Shown one piece after another: positions 1 to 7,900 of a DNA stretch of 26,037 nucleotides. A program made the position numbers and the translations under genes. Source of the DNA: an uncultured Alistipes sp. (GTDB lineage Bacteria; Bacteroidota; Bacteroidia; Bacteroidales; Rikenellaceae). The notes beneath the pieces are model-generated. The model saw only the letters and a list, made by a program, of their open reading frames with translations, was not told the origin of the DNA and did not search any database. The stretch's first letter is position 1. The number at the start of each line of letters is the position of its first letter. The stretch spans positions 1-26,037 of the forward strand of contig URBK01000029.1 of assembly GCA_900546065.1 (NCBI GenBank), read 5' to 3'.

Positions 1-1295
1 CTCGGCGTGCTTGCCAAGACCGAGCACAACGAGGTCGCGCCCGCACAGCACGAGCTGGCGCCCATCTACACCACCACCAACATCGCCACCGACCACAACC
101 AGCTGACCATGGAGATCATGCAGAAGGTCGCCCTGCGGCACGGGCTGGTCTGCCTGCTGCACGAGAAGCCCTTCGCCGGCGTCAACGGCTCGGGTAAGCA
201 CAATAACTGGTCTCTGGGCACCGACACCGGTGTCAACCTCTTCGGTCCGGGCAAGACTCCCGCCGAGAACCTGCAGTTCATCACCTTCCTTGTGAACGTC
301 ATGGCAGCCGTATACCGTCACAACGGTCTGCTCAAGGCCGCCATCATGAGCGCAACGAACGCCCACCGTCTGGGCGCCAACGAGGCACCCCCGGCAATCA
401 TCTCAACCTTCCTCGGCTCGCAGATATCGTCGGTACTCGACAAGCTCGAGAACAGCAAGGGCGATGATGCCATCCGCTTCGATGCCCGCAGCGTCCTCAA
501 GATGAGCGGCGTAACACAAATCCCGTCGATCCTGCTCGACAATACGGACCGTAACCGTACCTCGCCCTTCGCATTCACGGGCAACCGCTTCGAGTTCCGC
601 GCCGTAGGTTCGTCGGACAACTGCGCCGAGGCCATGATATGCCTCTGCACGGCAATGGCCGAGCAGCTTACGATCTTCAAGGCCGAAGTCGACGCCAAGA
701 TCGAGAAGGGTGCCAAGAAGGAGAAGGCTATCTACGAGACCATCAAGCACTTCATCAAGATGAGCAAGGCCGTACACTTCGACGGCAACGGCTACTCTGA
801 CGAGTGGAAGGCCGCTATCTCGATCCCGCAAGCCTGAAGATGTTCGGCGACATGGGTATCTACAGCAAGGTCGAGCTCGAGGCCCGCACCGAGGTCAAGT
901 GGGAGACCTACACAAAGAAGATCCAGATCGAGGCGCGCGTACTCGGTGACATCACGATGAACCACGTCATCCCCGTGGCATCGAAGTACGAGGCCGTACT
1001 GCTCGACAAGGCATACAAGATGAAGGAGCTGGGCATAAAGTCCACCTCGGATCTCGAACTCATAAAGGACATTCAGGAGCGCACGGCCACCATCCAGCGC
1101 ATGGTACACGAAATGGTGGAGGCGCGCAAGGTTGCCAACAAGATCGAGGATCAGCGCCAGAAGGCCATCGTATACCACGACACGGTCGCCGTATATTTCG
1201 ACCAGATCCGCTACCACATCGACAAGATGGAGGAGGTCATCGACGATCAGCTCTGGCCGCTGCCCAAGTACAGGGAACTTCTGTTCATACGATAA
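1..1295 (+). pseudogene. glnN: Glutamine synthetase type III, C-terminal part, frameshifted
   Basis: Type III glutamine synthetase makes glutamine from glutamate, ammonia and ATP in the cytoplasm. The open frame runs in from the left edge and shows family motifs: HNEVAPAQHELAPIY, the stretch KPFAGVNGSGKHNNWS, and the nucleotide/glutamate-binding region around NRTSPFAFTGNRFEFRA. Reading in the first frame stops at 835-837 soon after GNGYSDEW. The homologous C-terminus resumes in another frame from about 810 (YLDPASLKMFGDMG) and ends at 1293-1295 with the typical tail LPKYRELLF. From memory of the family, roughly 20 residues that normally lie between these points are absent, so the lesion looks like a small deletion of 3n+1 bases near 808-815, not a simple one-base error. 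It could be a true mutation or an assembly fault. The 5' end lies outside the window. Confidence 0.88.
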
Positions 1296-1325
1296 TCGAA
1301 GGCCCACGGGCCGGCTTCGCAAACG

Positions 1326-1367
1326 GAGGTGTGCCAAAAACGAGATATTTGGCACACCTCGATTTTT
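1326..1367 (+). terminator. Intrinsic terminator after glnN
   Basis: A perfect 13-bp inverted repeat, GAGGTGTGCCAAA (1326-1338) and TTTGGCACACCTC (1348-1360), with a 9-base loop, is followed by GATTTTT. It lies about 30 bases after the glnN stop codon. A weaker imperfect hairpin at about 1297-1317 sits between them. Confidence 0.9.
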
Positions 1368-1610
1368 AAGGTTTCGGTGTGTGTTCGCCGAGGATGTAGG
1401 ATAAGGTGCTAATAGTGAGAACAAGGGGATTACCGGAATGGCCACATCCGGCGACCGATATAAACACCGTATGCTACGCCTGAGCGGCACACTTTTTTCG
1501 TGTATGTATGTCACACCCGACATTCAGCCGGATATGGATCAATGAAGTTAAGATCAGCAGGAAAACAGATGCAGTAATTGCAAAATCGAAACCGTTTTAC
1601 TAATTTTGCT

Positions 1611-1618
1611 TACGATTC
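1611..1618 (+). promoter_or_regulatory. Bacteroidota -7 element upstream of cyuA
   Basis: TAATTTTG matches the Bacteroidota -7 consensus TANNTTTG exactly. It ends 19 bases before the ATG at 1638, implying a very short leader. I see no clear TTTG -33 element at the usual spacing, so the match is suggestive only. Confidence 0.5.
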
Positions 1619-1637
1619 ACCAATTCATATTGTCACC

Positions 1638-2924
1638 ATGTTCACTCCTGCCGAAAGAAAAGCTATCATATCGCTCATAAAACGCGAGGTCGTTCCCGCC
1701 ATAGGATGTACCGAACCGATGGCCGTAGCGTTGTGCACGGCACGCGCCCGCGAGGTGCTCGGCATCTTGCCAGAGCATATTGACGTGCGTCTGAGCGCCA
1801 ACATCCTCAAGAATGCGATGGGTGTGGGAATACCCGGCACCGGCATGATCGGTCTGCCGATAGCCGTCGCTCTGGGTGCCATCATAGGACGCTCAGATTA
1901 CGGTCTCGAGGTGTTGAAGGACTCCGATGCCGATGCCGTCGAGCGCGGCAAACGCTATATCGACGAAAAGCGTATCTCCATATCTCTCAAGGAGGGCATT
2001 ACGGAGAAGCTCTATATCGAGGTTGAAGCTACGGCCGACGGCCACAGCGTCACGGCCATAATCGCAGGAGGCCACACCAACTTCGTATATCTGAAGCGTG
2101 ACGACGAGGTGCTGCTCGATGCATCGGCGGCAGTCAATGACGACAGTACGGACCCCGAGCCCGAACTTACGCTCCGCCGTGTCTACGACTTCGCCATGAC
2201 GGCCCCCGTAGAGGAGATCGAGTTCATTCTCGACTCGATGCGACTGAACAAGGCGGCTGCGGAACGCGCCTTCGAGGGTGACTACGGCCACTCGCTGGGA
2301 CGCACGCTGCGCAGCAAACGCGAACTCGACATTATGGGTGACAGCATATTCTCGAGGATCATAGCCTACACGGCCGCGGCGTGCGACGCCCGCATGGCCG
2401 GTGCCATGATTCCCGTCATGAGCAACTCCGGAAGCGGCAATCAGGGCATAACGGCAACGCTTCCAGTCGTTGTCTACGGCGAGGAGTGCGACGCTTCGCG
2501 TGAACAGATGATACGCGCACTGACACTGAGCCACCTGACCGTCATATACATCAAACAGAGCCTCGGACGTCTCTCGGCCCTGTGCGGATGTGTCGTCGCC
2601 GCATCGGGGTCAAGCTGCGGCATAACCTACCTCATGGGCGGCGGGTATGAGGAGATTGTCATGGCTGTCAAAAACATGGTCGCAAACCTTACGGGCATGA
2701 TATGCGACGGAGCCAAGCCGAGCTGCGCCATGAAACTTGCGAGCGGAGTATCGACCGCCGTCCTGTCGGCGATGCTCGCGATGGAACACCGCTGCGTCTC
2801 GGAGATGGAGGGCATAGTCGAGAGCGATGTCGACCGCACCATCCACAATCTCACAACCATAGGCCGTGACGGCATGAACGAGACCGACCGGCTTATCCTC
2901 AACATCATGACCTCGAAGTGCTGA
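1638..2924 (+). CDS. cyuA: L-cysteine desulfidase family protein (CyuA/YhaM, UPF0597)
   Basis: The 428-residue protein matches the CyuA/YhaM family, whose characterised members break L-cysteine down to pyruvate, sulfide and ammonia with an iron-sulfur cluster, like the serine dehydratase alpha fold. Visible motifs are GCTEP (Cys24), GVGIPGTGMIGLPIA (about 63-76), GGHTN (144-148), MSNSGSGNQGITAT (261-274), LSALCGC (Cys316, Cys318) and GMICDGAKPSC (Cys356, Cys363). Cys24 and Cys356, with one of the 316/318 pair, are the likely cluster ligands by analogy. Length is normal and no signal peptide is seen, so it should be cytoplasmic. I chose the ATG at 1638 over the upstream TTG at 1578 because the family begins here and the promoter match lies between the two. 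It has its own terminator, so it is probably a single-gene unit. Confidence 0.9.
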   Translation: MFTPAERKAIISLIKREVVPAIGCTEPMAVALCTARAREVLGILPEHIDVRLSANILKNAMGVGIPGTGMIGLPIAVALGAIIGRSDYGLEVLKDSDADAVERGKRYIDEKRISISLKEGITEKLYIEVEATADGHSVTAIIAGGHTNFVYLKRDDEVLLDASAAVNDDSTDPEPELTLRRVYDFAMTAPVEEIEFILDSMRLNKAAAERAFEGDYGHSLGRTLRSKRELDIMGDSIFSRIIAYTAAACDARMAGAMIPVMSNSGSGNQGITATLPVVVYGEECDASREQMIRALTLSHLTVIYIKQSLGRLSALCGCVVAASGSSCGITYLMGGGYEEIVMAVKNMVANLTGMICDGAKPSCAMKLASGVSTAVLSAMLAMEHRCVSEMEGIVESDVDRTIHNLTTIGRDGMNETDRLILNIMTSKC

Positions 2925-2945
2925 CATATCTCTGACACACGACAA

Positions 2946-2981
2946 AGGGCTGCACCTAACGGGTACAGCCCTCTTCTTTTT
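2946..2981 (+). terminator. Intrinsic terminator after cyuA
   Basis: AGGGCTG (2946-2952) pairs with CAGCCCT (2966-2972); after one mismatch, ACC pairs with GGT around a 5-base loop. The hairpin is followed by CTTCTTTTT. It begins 21 bases after the cyuA stop and separates it from the converging oxidoreductase gene. Confidence 0.82.
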
Positions 2982-3015
2982 CATTCTATTTCGGCTATAT
3001 TGGAGACGGCAAAGA

Positions 3016-4050
3016 CTACATCTCCAACATCGGGTTATCGTCAGCGGGATAGTGTACGCCGATCTGATGGCGCACTTCGTCGACGATCTCCATCACCGCG
3101 AGCGACGCCGCATGGCTGTTCACACGCGACGACACCTCCCCCGCCAGTACAAGGTCAATGAACTCCGCAATCTCATAATAATACTCGTCGTGGCCCGACG
3201 CAACACTCAGCTGTTCGGGTTTGGGCCTTGCACCTCGGCCCGACACGGGCGCAGTGCGCGCATAGAAGCGCACGTCGGTCGGGGTCTGGATGCGGTCGAC
3301 AAGGATATTTCCATGCTCACCCTCGATCTCCGACGGAAGCAGCGAGTCCGCAATCTTAGAGTATAACACCGTGGCGTTCATGCCGTCATAGAGCATGTTG
3401 ACGGCACCCTGACCGTCGGCTCCGCTCGACAGCAGGACACCCTGCGCCTCGATCGACCGTGGCGCTCCGAATAGCACCACAGCCGGATATATGGCATAAA
3501 CACCGATATCCATAATGGCGCCGTTCGACAGCTCGGGGCGGAAGGCGTTCAACACCGTTCCCTCCTTGAACTTGTCGTATCGCGACGAATATTGGCAGAA
3601 GCTGGCAAAATACCGGCGTACGCGCCCAACGCGCCGAAGGTTCTCGCTCACGGCGCGGAAGTTGGGACTAAGCGTACTCTTCATAGCCTCCATCAACGTC
3701 ACACCGAAACGTTGCGACGCCCCGATCATGGCACGCGCCTCGGCCGCATTCGATGCCATAGGCTTCTCGCACAACACATGTTTGCCGCGGCTCATGCAAT
3801 AGATACTCTGACGTGCGTGCATACAGTTCGGCGTGGCGATATATACGGCATCCACCGTATCTCCGGCCGTCATCTCCTCGAGCGATGTGAATACGTGCGG
3901 AATGCCATGCTTGCGGGCAAACTCCTCGCCCCGCTCGCGCGTACGCGAACACACGGCCGCAAGCTCAAAACGCGCATCCTCACGCGCTCCGGCTATCACC
4001 CAGTCGGTTATGAAGTTGGTGCCTACGACACCGAAACGTACCTTTTTCAT
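3016..4050 (-). CDS. Gfo/Idh/MocA family oxidoreductase
   Basis: This 344-residue protein is an NAD(P)-dependent dehydrogenase of the Gfo/Idh/MocA superfamily, which usually oxidises or reduces sugars, sugar alcohols or related compounds. The N-terminal Rossmann fold starts with a nucleotide-binding loop (GVVGTNFI, residues 7-14). The family signature CEKPMAS (94-100) carries the catalytic lysine, and NGAIMDIGVYAI (176-187) is the second conserved motif in the C-terminal alpha/beta domain. There is no signal peptide, so it acts in the cytoplasm. It lies 21 bases downstream of the glycoside hydrolase gene on the same strand, so the two are probably cotranscribed and it may process a sugar that enzyme releases. 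The substrate cannot be told from sequence. Confidence 0.88.
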   Translation of the reverse strand: MKKVRFGVVGTNFITDWVIAGAREDARFELAAVCSRTRERGEEFARKHGIPHVFTSLEEMTAGDTVDAVYIATPNCMHARQSIYCMSRGKHVLCEKPMASNAAEARAMIGASQRFGVTLMEAMKSTLSPNFRAVSENLRRVGRVRRYFASFCQYSSRYDKFKEGTVLNAFRPELSNGAIMDIGVYAIYPAVVLFGAPRSIEAQGVLLSSGADGQGAVNMLYDGMNATVLYSKIADSLLPSEIEGEHGNILVDRIQTPTDVRFYARTAPVSGRGARPKPEQLSVASGHDEYYYEIAEFIDLVLAGEVSSRVNSHAASLAVMEIVDEVRHQIGVHYPADDNPMLEM

Positions 4051-4071
4051 ATTCGCTGTTATCTGTTTCTG

Positions 4072-6123
4072 CTACTCCTGCCCTTGCGCCGCACTCCAGA
4101 TGCAGCGGTAGTTGAAGCGGCGGTTGGGTGCCGTATCCCCATCGAGACACAACGATATGGGATCCTTCAACTCGGCCGGATTGTCCGCCCACTTGAAATC
4201 GAATGTAAAGCTCTCACCCGTAAGGCCCAGCACCTCGCGCGGCAACGACAATTCGAGGCGGTTGCCGGCATACCGCATGGGCACCTCAACGGCATCCGTC
4301 CACTCGCCCGATGCGGCATCGTAACGCATAAGCGTCGTGCTGCGAGGCCCGTTGACCGTGCGGTTGACGATAAAGTCATATCCATACCATCCCGTAGACG
4401 AGTCGTTGTCGGCGTCGATCAACAGCAACATCCAGTTCGGATCGGTGCATGGCGTCAACGCCTCGGACGTCTCTGCATAAAAAGCCACACAATCGGCATT
4501 CACAGCGACCTTGCAGGTTACGATATCGTTGCGGCCCGACGTATTGACATAGTGCAGGCCCGCGTATCCCTTGGCATCACGGTGGAACGTATCGCCGCGC
4601 GTATCGCGGTACTCCACACCGATCCTGTTCCAATCGCCGAAGCGGCCGTCGATCCTAATCGTCGAGAGACCTTCCAGACGAGGTATCGGACGCGCTCCCT
4701 TGTAACGGCGGATATTCTGCGCCATCTGCATATAGTAGTTGTCGCCGTAGCCTCCCTTCATGGGCTGGATGCCGCGGTTGAACTCCATATTGTATTGGTC
4801 AACGAAATAGAACGGATTCATGCGTCCCAACCACGGCGTCTTGCCGCCGCCGTCGGGCTGGTACTTGCCCGCCGTCCACTCGTTCCAGTCGTTAATGTAG
4901 AGAAACTCGGGATCGGCCGCCAGAGCATAGTCCCAACTCTGCTGGAAATAGGCGCCGTAAAGCACCGGATTCTCCTTGACGGTCTTCAAATAGGGAATAT
5001 ATCCCACTTCCGGCAAGTCACGGTCGTTGAGCTGCGGCTCGCCATATTCACGCGTCCACGACTTGCCGACTCCCATCGGGTTATCGGTCATCGTCACGGG
5101 ATGCTGCGCCGGCGTCACCGCCGCCTGCTCGATACGCCCCTCATGCTTTGCCGCCAGCTCCTCTGGCGTCATCGACTTGATGCGCTCATCGGCCAGACTG
5201 TATCCGAAGCTCCAGTTATCCTCCGTGCCGATATAACGTTTGTCGGCCCACTCGTAATAGCCCCACCACATCGTACGCAGCGTGAAGAACTCCTTGACCT
5301 CGTTCGTATAGTCGGTAAGCGTCTTCTGAGTATAGTCGGGATCGTTATAGTGCGGATCCGACGGATCGGTCACCGCGGCCTCGTAATAGTTCGGATTGGG
5401 GTTCTCGACCCAGCCGCCGCTGGCGTTATGGCGCGGGTCGCTGTTGTAAAGCAGCAGCGGCTTGCCGTCCCAATAGAACCACAGGTCCGAATAGCGCTTC
5501 TCCTTGTATATGCGGTTATAGAGATCCTGCACGACAGTTATCACGGGGCCGTTGAAGGCCCAGAAACAGAACTTGGGAACGACGTTGCCCTCGGCCTTCA
5601 TCTTCTCCATCGTAGAGAAGACAACCTCCCACTCGTCCCAATACCGCACGGCATTCGTAACATCCATGATGAGCACATCAACTCCGGCATCGGTCAACAT
5701 CGACATATCCTTGCGTATGACCCACTCGTCCTGACTCAGGAAATACCCCATCTCGGGCTCGGCGTAGTGGTACGACCCCACAGTCCAGAGCGGATGGTTG
5801 GCATCCAGACGCGCCGAAGGGTCCGCCTCCAGAATCTTCGTCACATCACCACCGTATGGCGAGGGCATATCGGCCAGTCCCTGCGTGTGCCACGTTATGT
5901 AGAATATGCCGACCACACGTCGGTGATCATCCTTAAGGTCGCCCGTCTGCTCCGACGTAGGCATAGTGCGGCCTATGGCGTCGGTAGCCACCCACGTGTC
6001 GGAATAGAGGTCACGCGGCTCGACGCTCTGCGTCTTGCCACGCCGCTGGGCACTGGCCCCGACGGCAAAAAGACCGCTCACGGCAATGGCGGTCATCAGA
6101 ATCCTCAGTAGTTGATTTTTCAT
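4072..6123 (-). CDS. Secreted GH71/99-like glycoside hydrolase with C-terminal CBM9-like domain
   Basis: The 683-residue protein begins with a signal peptide (hydrophobic residues about 5-24, cleavage likely after ASA near 25). Residues about 70-475 look like a TIM-barrel enzyme related to glycoside hydrolase families 71/99: a YITWH strand motif (75-79), EPEMGYFLS (122-130), DAGVDVLIMDVTNA (145-158) and NDWNEW (411-416), comparable to the W-N-E-W catalytic region of GH99 enzymes. Residues about 485-680 contain IDGRFGDW (491-498) and LLLIDADND, typical of a CBM9/DOMON-like beta-sandwich that often binds glycans. It is probably periplasmic or surface-exposed. The linked oxidoreductase gene fits a glycan-using role. 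The exact CAZy family and substrate are uncertain, and it may belong to an unclassified GH99-like clade. Confidence 0.72.
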   Translation of the reverse strand: MKNQLLRILMTAIAVSGLFAVGASAQRRGKTQSVEPRDLYSDTWVATDAIGRTMPTSEQTGDLKDDHRRVVGIFYITWHTQGLADMPSPYGGDVTKILEADPSARLDANHPLWTVGSYHYAEPEMGYFLSQDEWVIRKDMSMLTDAGVDVLIMDVTNAVRYWDEWEVVFSTMEKMKAEGNVVPKFCFWAFNGPVITVVQDLYNRIYKEKRYSDLWFYWDGKPLLLYNSDPRHNASGGWVENPNPNYYEAAVTDPSDPHYNDPDYTQKTLTDYTNEVKEFFTLRTMWWGYYEWADKRYIGTEDNWSFGYSLADERIKSMTPEELAAKHEGRIEQAAVTPAQHPVTMTDNPMGVGKSWTREYGEPQLNDRDLPEVGYIPYLKTVKENPVLYGAYFQQSWDYALAADPEFLYINDWNEWTAGKYQPDGGGKTPWLGRMNPFYFVDQYNMEFNRGIQPMKGGYGDNYYMQMAQNIRRYKGARPIPRLEGLSTIRIDGRFGDWNRIGVEYRDTRGDTFHRDAKGYAGLHYVNTSGRNDIVTCKVAVNADCVAFYAETSEALTPCTDPNWMLLLIDADNDSSTGWYGYDFIVNRTVNGPRSTTLMRYDAASGEWTDAVEVPMRYAGNRLELSLPREVLGLTGESFTFDFKWADNPAELKDPISLCLDGDTAPNRRFNYRCIWSAAQGQE

Positions 6124-6170
6124 TAGGCTAATGTTCGGTTAGTATTCAGGTTACTTTGGTTTTCCAGTCA

Positions 6171-6178
6171 CAATATCA
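6171..6178 (-). promoter_or_regulatory. Possible -7 element upstream of the GH71/99-like gene
   Basis: On the minus strand GATATTTG matches TANNTTTG at 7 of 8 positions, with a TTTT (TTTG-like) sequence 19 bases upstream at 6198-6201. The ATG lies about 48 bases downstream. Both elements are imperfect, so this is a weak call. Confidence 0.3.
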
Positions 6179-6183
6179 AATAT

Positions 6184-6216
6184 CGGCCACACGGCTTAAA
6201 AACCGCCGTATGACCG
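6184..6216 (-). terminator. Long hairpin between lemA and the glycoside hydrolase gene
   Basis: In minus-strand RNA, CGGUCAUACGGC (6216-6205) pairs over 12 bp, with two G-U pairs, with GCCGUGUGGCCG (6195-6184) around a 9-base loop. The following bases are U-rich but broken (AUAUUUGAUAUUG). It lies 34 bases beyond the lemA stop, so it may end or attenuate the lemA transcript. Confidence 0.5.
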
Positions 6217-6249
6217 ACATAGCAAACATCCGGCTCACGGCATCCGCCG

Positions 6250-6825
6250 TCAGAACTCCACCTTCGGGGCCTCGGCAGCCGATTCGTCAGCCTCGAAATA
6301 GGGTTTCTGCTCGAACGAGAAAATCTTGGCTATAATTACTGCGGGGAACTTCCGCACGGCTACGTTATAAGCCTGCGTCGCCTCGTTAAACTCGCGCCGC
6401 GCCACCGTGATACGGTTCTCCGTACCCTCGATCTGCGCCTGCAGCTCGATGAAATTCTGGTTGGCCTTCAAATCGGGATAACTCTCCGATACGGCTATCA
6501 ATCGTCCCAGAGCCGACGTCACGGCCGACTGCGCCTGCTGGAACTCGGCCAGACTTTCGGGCGTGAGATTCTCCGCCGAGAGCGTCACCGACGTAGCCTT
6601 CGATCGCGCCTCGACAACATCCGTCAACGTCTGCTCCTCATGTGCGGCGTAGCCCTTAACCGTAGCCACAAGATTCGGGATAAGGTCGGCACGACGCTGA
6701 TACTGCGTCTCGACATTCGACCATGCCCTGTTTACAGCCTCCTCCTTGCTCACCATACCGTTGTATGTCGAACACGATGTCATGGCAAACAGAGCCACGA
6801 CAGCTGCTAATAATACTCGTTTCAT
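6250..6825 (-). CDS. lemA: LemA family lipoprotein
   Basis: This 191-residue protein belongs to the LemA family of membrane-anchored helical-bundle proteins, whose cellular role is poorly defined. The N-terminus is a lipoprotein signal (ALFAMTSC, lipidated Cys18), so the helices should face the periplasm from the membrane. The conserved LemA core is clear: AWSNVETQYQRRADLIPNLV (residues about 34-53), an ARSKA helix, and SYPDLKANQNFIELQ followed by EGTENRITVARREFNEA. The C-terminus after KPYF is short and acidic. The TPM-domain gene lies 98 bases upstream on the same strand; LemA and TPM proteins are frequent neighbours in bacteria, which supports both calls and suggests joint expression. Confidence 0.93.
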   Translation of the reverse strand: MKRVLLAAVVALFAMTSCSTYNGMVSKEEAVNRAWSNVETQYQRRADLIPNLVATVKGYAAHEEQTLTDVVEARSKATSVTLSAENLTPESLAEFQQAQSAVTSALGRLIAVSESYPDLKANQNFIELQAQIEGTENRITVARREFNEATQAYNVAVRKFPAVIIAKIFSFEQKPYFEADESAAEAPKVEF

Positions 6826-6923
6826 AATATCACTTTTTTATTCTTTACTTTTCACTCTATCGTCTCTGAACTTTTGGCTGAACGACGCCGTTCCAAGCCG
6901 TCGTTTCAATATCGCCCGACCTA

Positions 6924-7841
6924 TCACCAGCGCGAGCCGGCACCTCCGCCGCCGAAGCTGCCGCCACCGAAACCGCCACCGATGCTTCCGCCGCCCATAC
7001 CGCCGCGGCCGAACCCTCCGAAGCCTCCGATAAAGGGGCCTCCGCCGCGGCCGCCGCGACTGCCCGGGCCGGAACTGCGGCTCGAACGACGGCGTTTGAT
7101 CACGGCGCCGCACTTCTCGCACACGTATGTGTCTTCATACGTCGAGACACCCATACTGCGGCTTACGAGCGCCGTCGAGTCGATCTTCAGACCCACACGG
7201 CCGCACTCGGGACAACGGCGCGAAGCGCGATGTATCAACCACGCACCGACAAAATATACCCCGATCACGCCGAAGAAGAGGATCAACCCTATCGGGAAAC
7301 CCTCCCCGTCGCCGCCGTCGGCTGCAACGTCGGGCGGGATCTCGCCGCTCTCGAGGATATCGTGCACGGCCCTCACGCCTGCAACCATACCGCTGTCGTA
7401 GTCGCCGTTGCGAAACGACGGCAGCATACGCTGCATCTGGATGCGTTTGCACAAGGCATCAGGTAAAACACCTTCGACGCCGTAACCCGTCACAAAACGG
7501 ATCTCGTGCCGTCCCTCGACAAGCAATATGCCAACGCCGTTGTCATTACGGCCGCCAACGCCCCAATCCGAGAAGAGGCGGTAGGCGAACTCGAAGACAT
7601 CGTCACCGTCGATCTCGCGCACGGCAACCACGGTCACCTCCGCAATGCCCCGCTCACGCAGATCGAGGCACAAGGAGTCAATCGTGGCTACGGCCGCAGC
7701 ACCGAGCACACCGTCGGGATTCGACGTGAAACGCGTGCGGTCGGCGACCTGTACGTTGGGTATTTGCTCCGTCGTGTAACCTTCGGCCCGAACCTCAACG
7801 CCCGCCACGGCGAGCATAAATATAAGGATTATTCTCTTCAT
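6924..7841 (-). CDS. TPM-domain membrane protein with zinc ribbon and Gly-rich tail
   Basis: The 305-residue protein starts with a signal peptide (1 to about 19). A TPM domain follows (about 25-165): GVLGAAAVATIDSL, EVTVVAV, WGVGGRNDNGVGILL and IRFVTGYGVEG are the hallmark segments of the TPM_phosphatase/YgcG-like fold, which is exported. A single transmembrane helix lies near 184-204. On the far side are two CxxC pairs (Cys210/213 and Cys241/244), a likely zinc ribbon, then a basic stretch and a tail rich in GGG/GGF repeats from about 260. The ATG at 7841 is chosen because the signal peptide begins there; the longer frame to 7934 would add 31 non-secretory residues overlapping amylase. The partner lemA gene is 98 bases downstream. 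The molecular function is not established. Confidence 0.88.
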   Translation of the reverse strand: MKRIILIFMLAVAGVEVRAEGYTTEQIPNVQVADRTRFTSNPDGVLGAAAVATIDSLCLDLRERGIAEVTVVAVREIDGDDVFEFAYRLFSDWGVGGRNDNGVGILLVEGRHEIRFVTGYGVEGVLPDALCKRIQMQRMLPSFRNGDYDSGMVAGVRAVHDILESGEIPPDVAADGGDGEGFPIGLILFFGVIGVYFVGAWLIHRASRRCPECGRVGLKIDSTALVSRSMGVSTYEDTYVCEKCGAVIKRRRSSRSSGPGSRGGRGGGPFIGGFGGFGRGGMGGGSIGGGFGGGSFGGGGAGSRW

Positions 7842-7900
7842 ATCAAATTCCGTTTTCGGCATTCCGCATGCAGCCGATATGCCGCCCACCCCTACGAAGA

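Larger units (their letters stand above)
1296..1637. other. Intergenic region between glnN and cyuA
   Basis: These 342 bases hold the glnN terminator at the left end and a -7 promoter match near the right end. The middle, about 1370-1600, has no convincing gene, tRNA or known riboswitch fold that I can recognise. An in-frame TTG at 1578 would extend cyuA by 20 residues, but it lies upstream of the promoter match. Confidence 0.6.

Noticed and set aside
1370..1577. Possible riboswitch or small RNA in the glnN-cyuA gap
   Set aside because: I found no known consensus motif or strong nested stems apart from the terminator; the AT-rich stretch by itself is not evidence.
1578..1637. TTG start adding 20 residues to cyuA
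   Set aside because: The extra residues do not resemble the family, and the promoter match lies inside this extension.
3592..6111. 839-codon open frame on the plus strand opposite the oxidoreductase and glycoside hydrolase genes
   Set aside because: It lies wholly antisense to two genes with clear domains, is rich in Arg, His and Ile, and has no recognisable motif. GC-rich codon bias leaves few stops in that frame.
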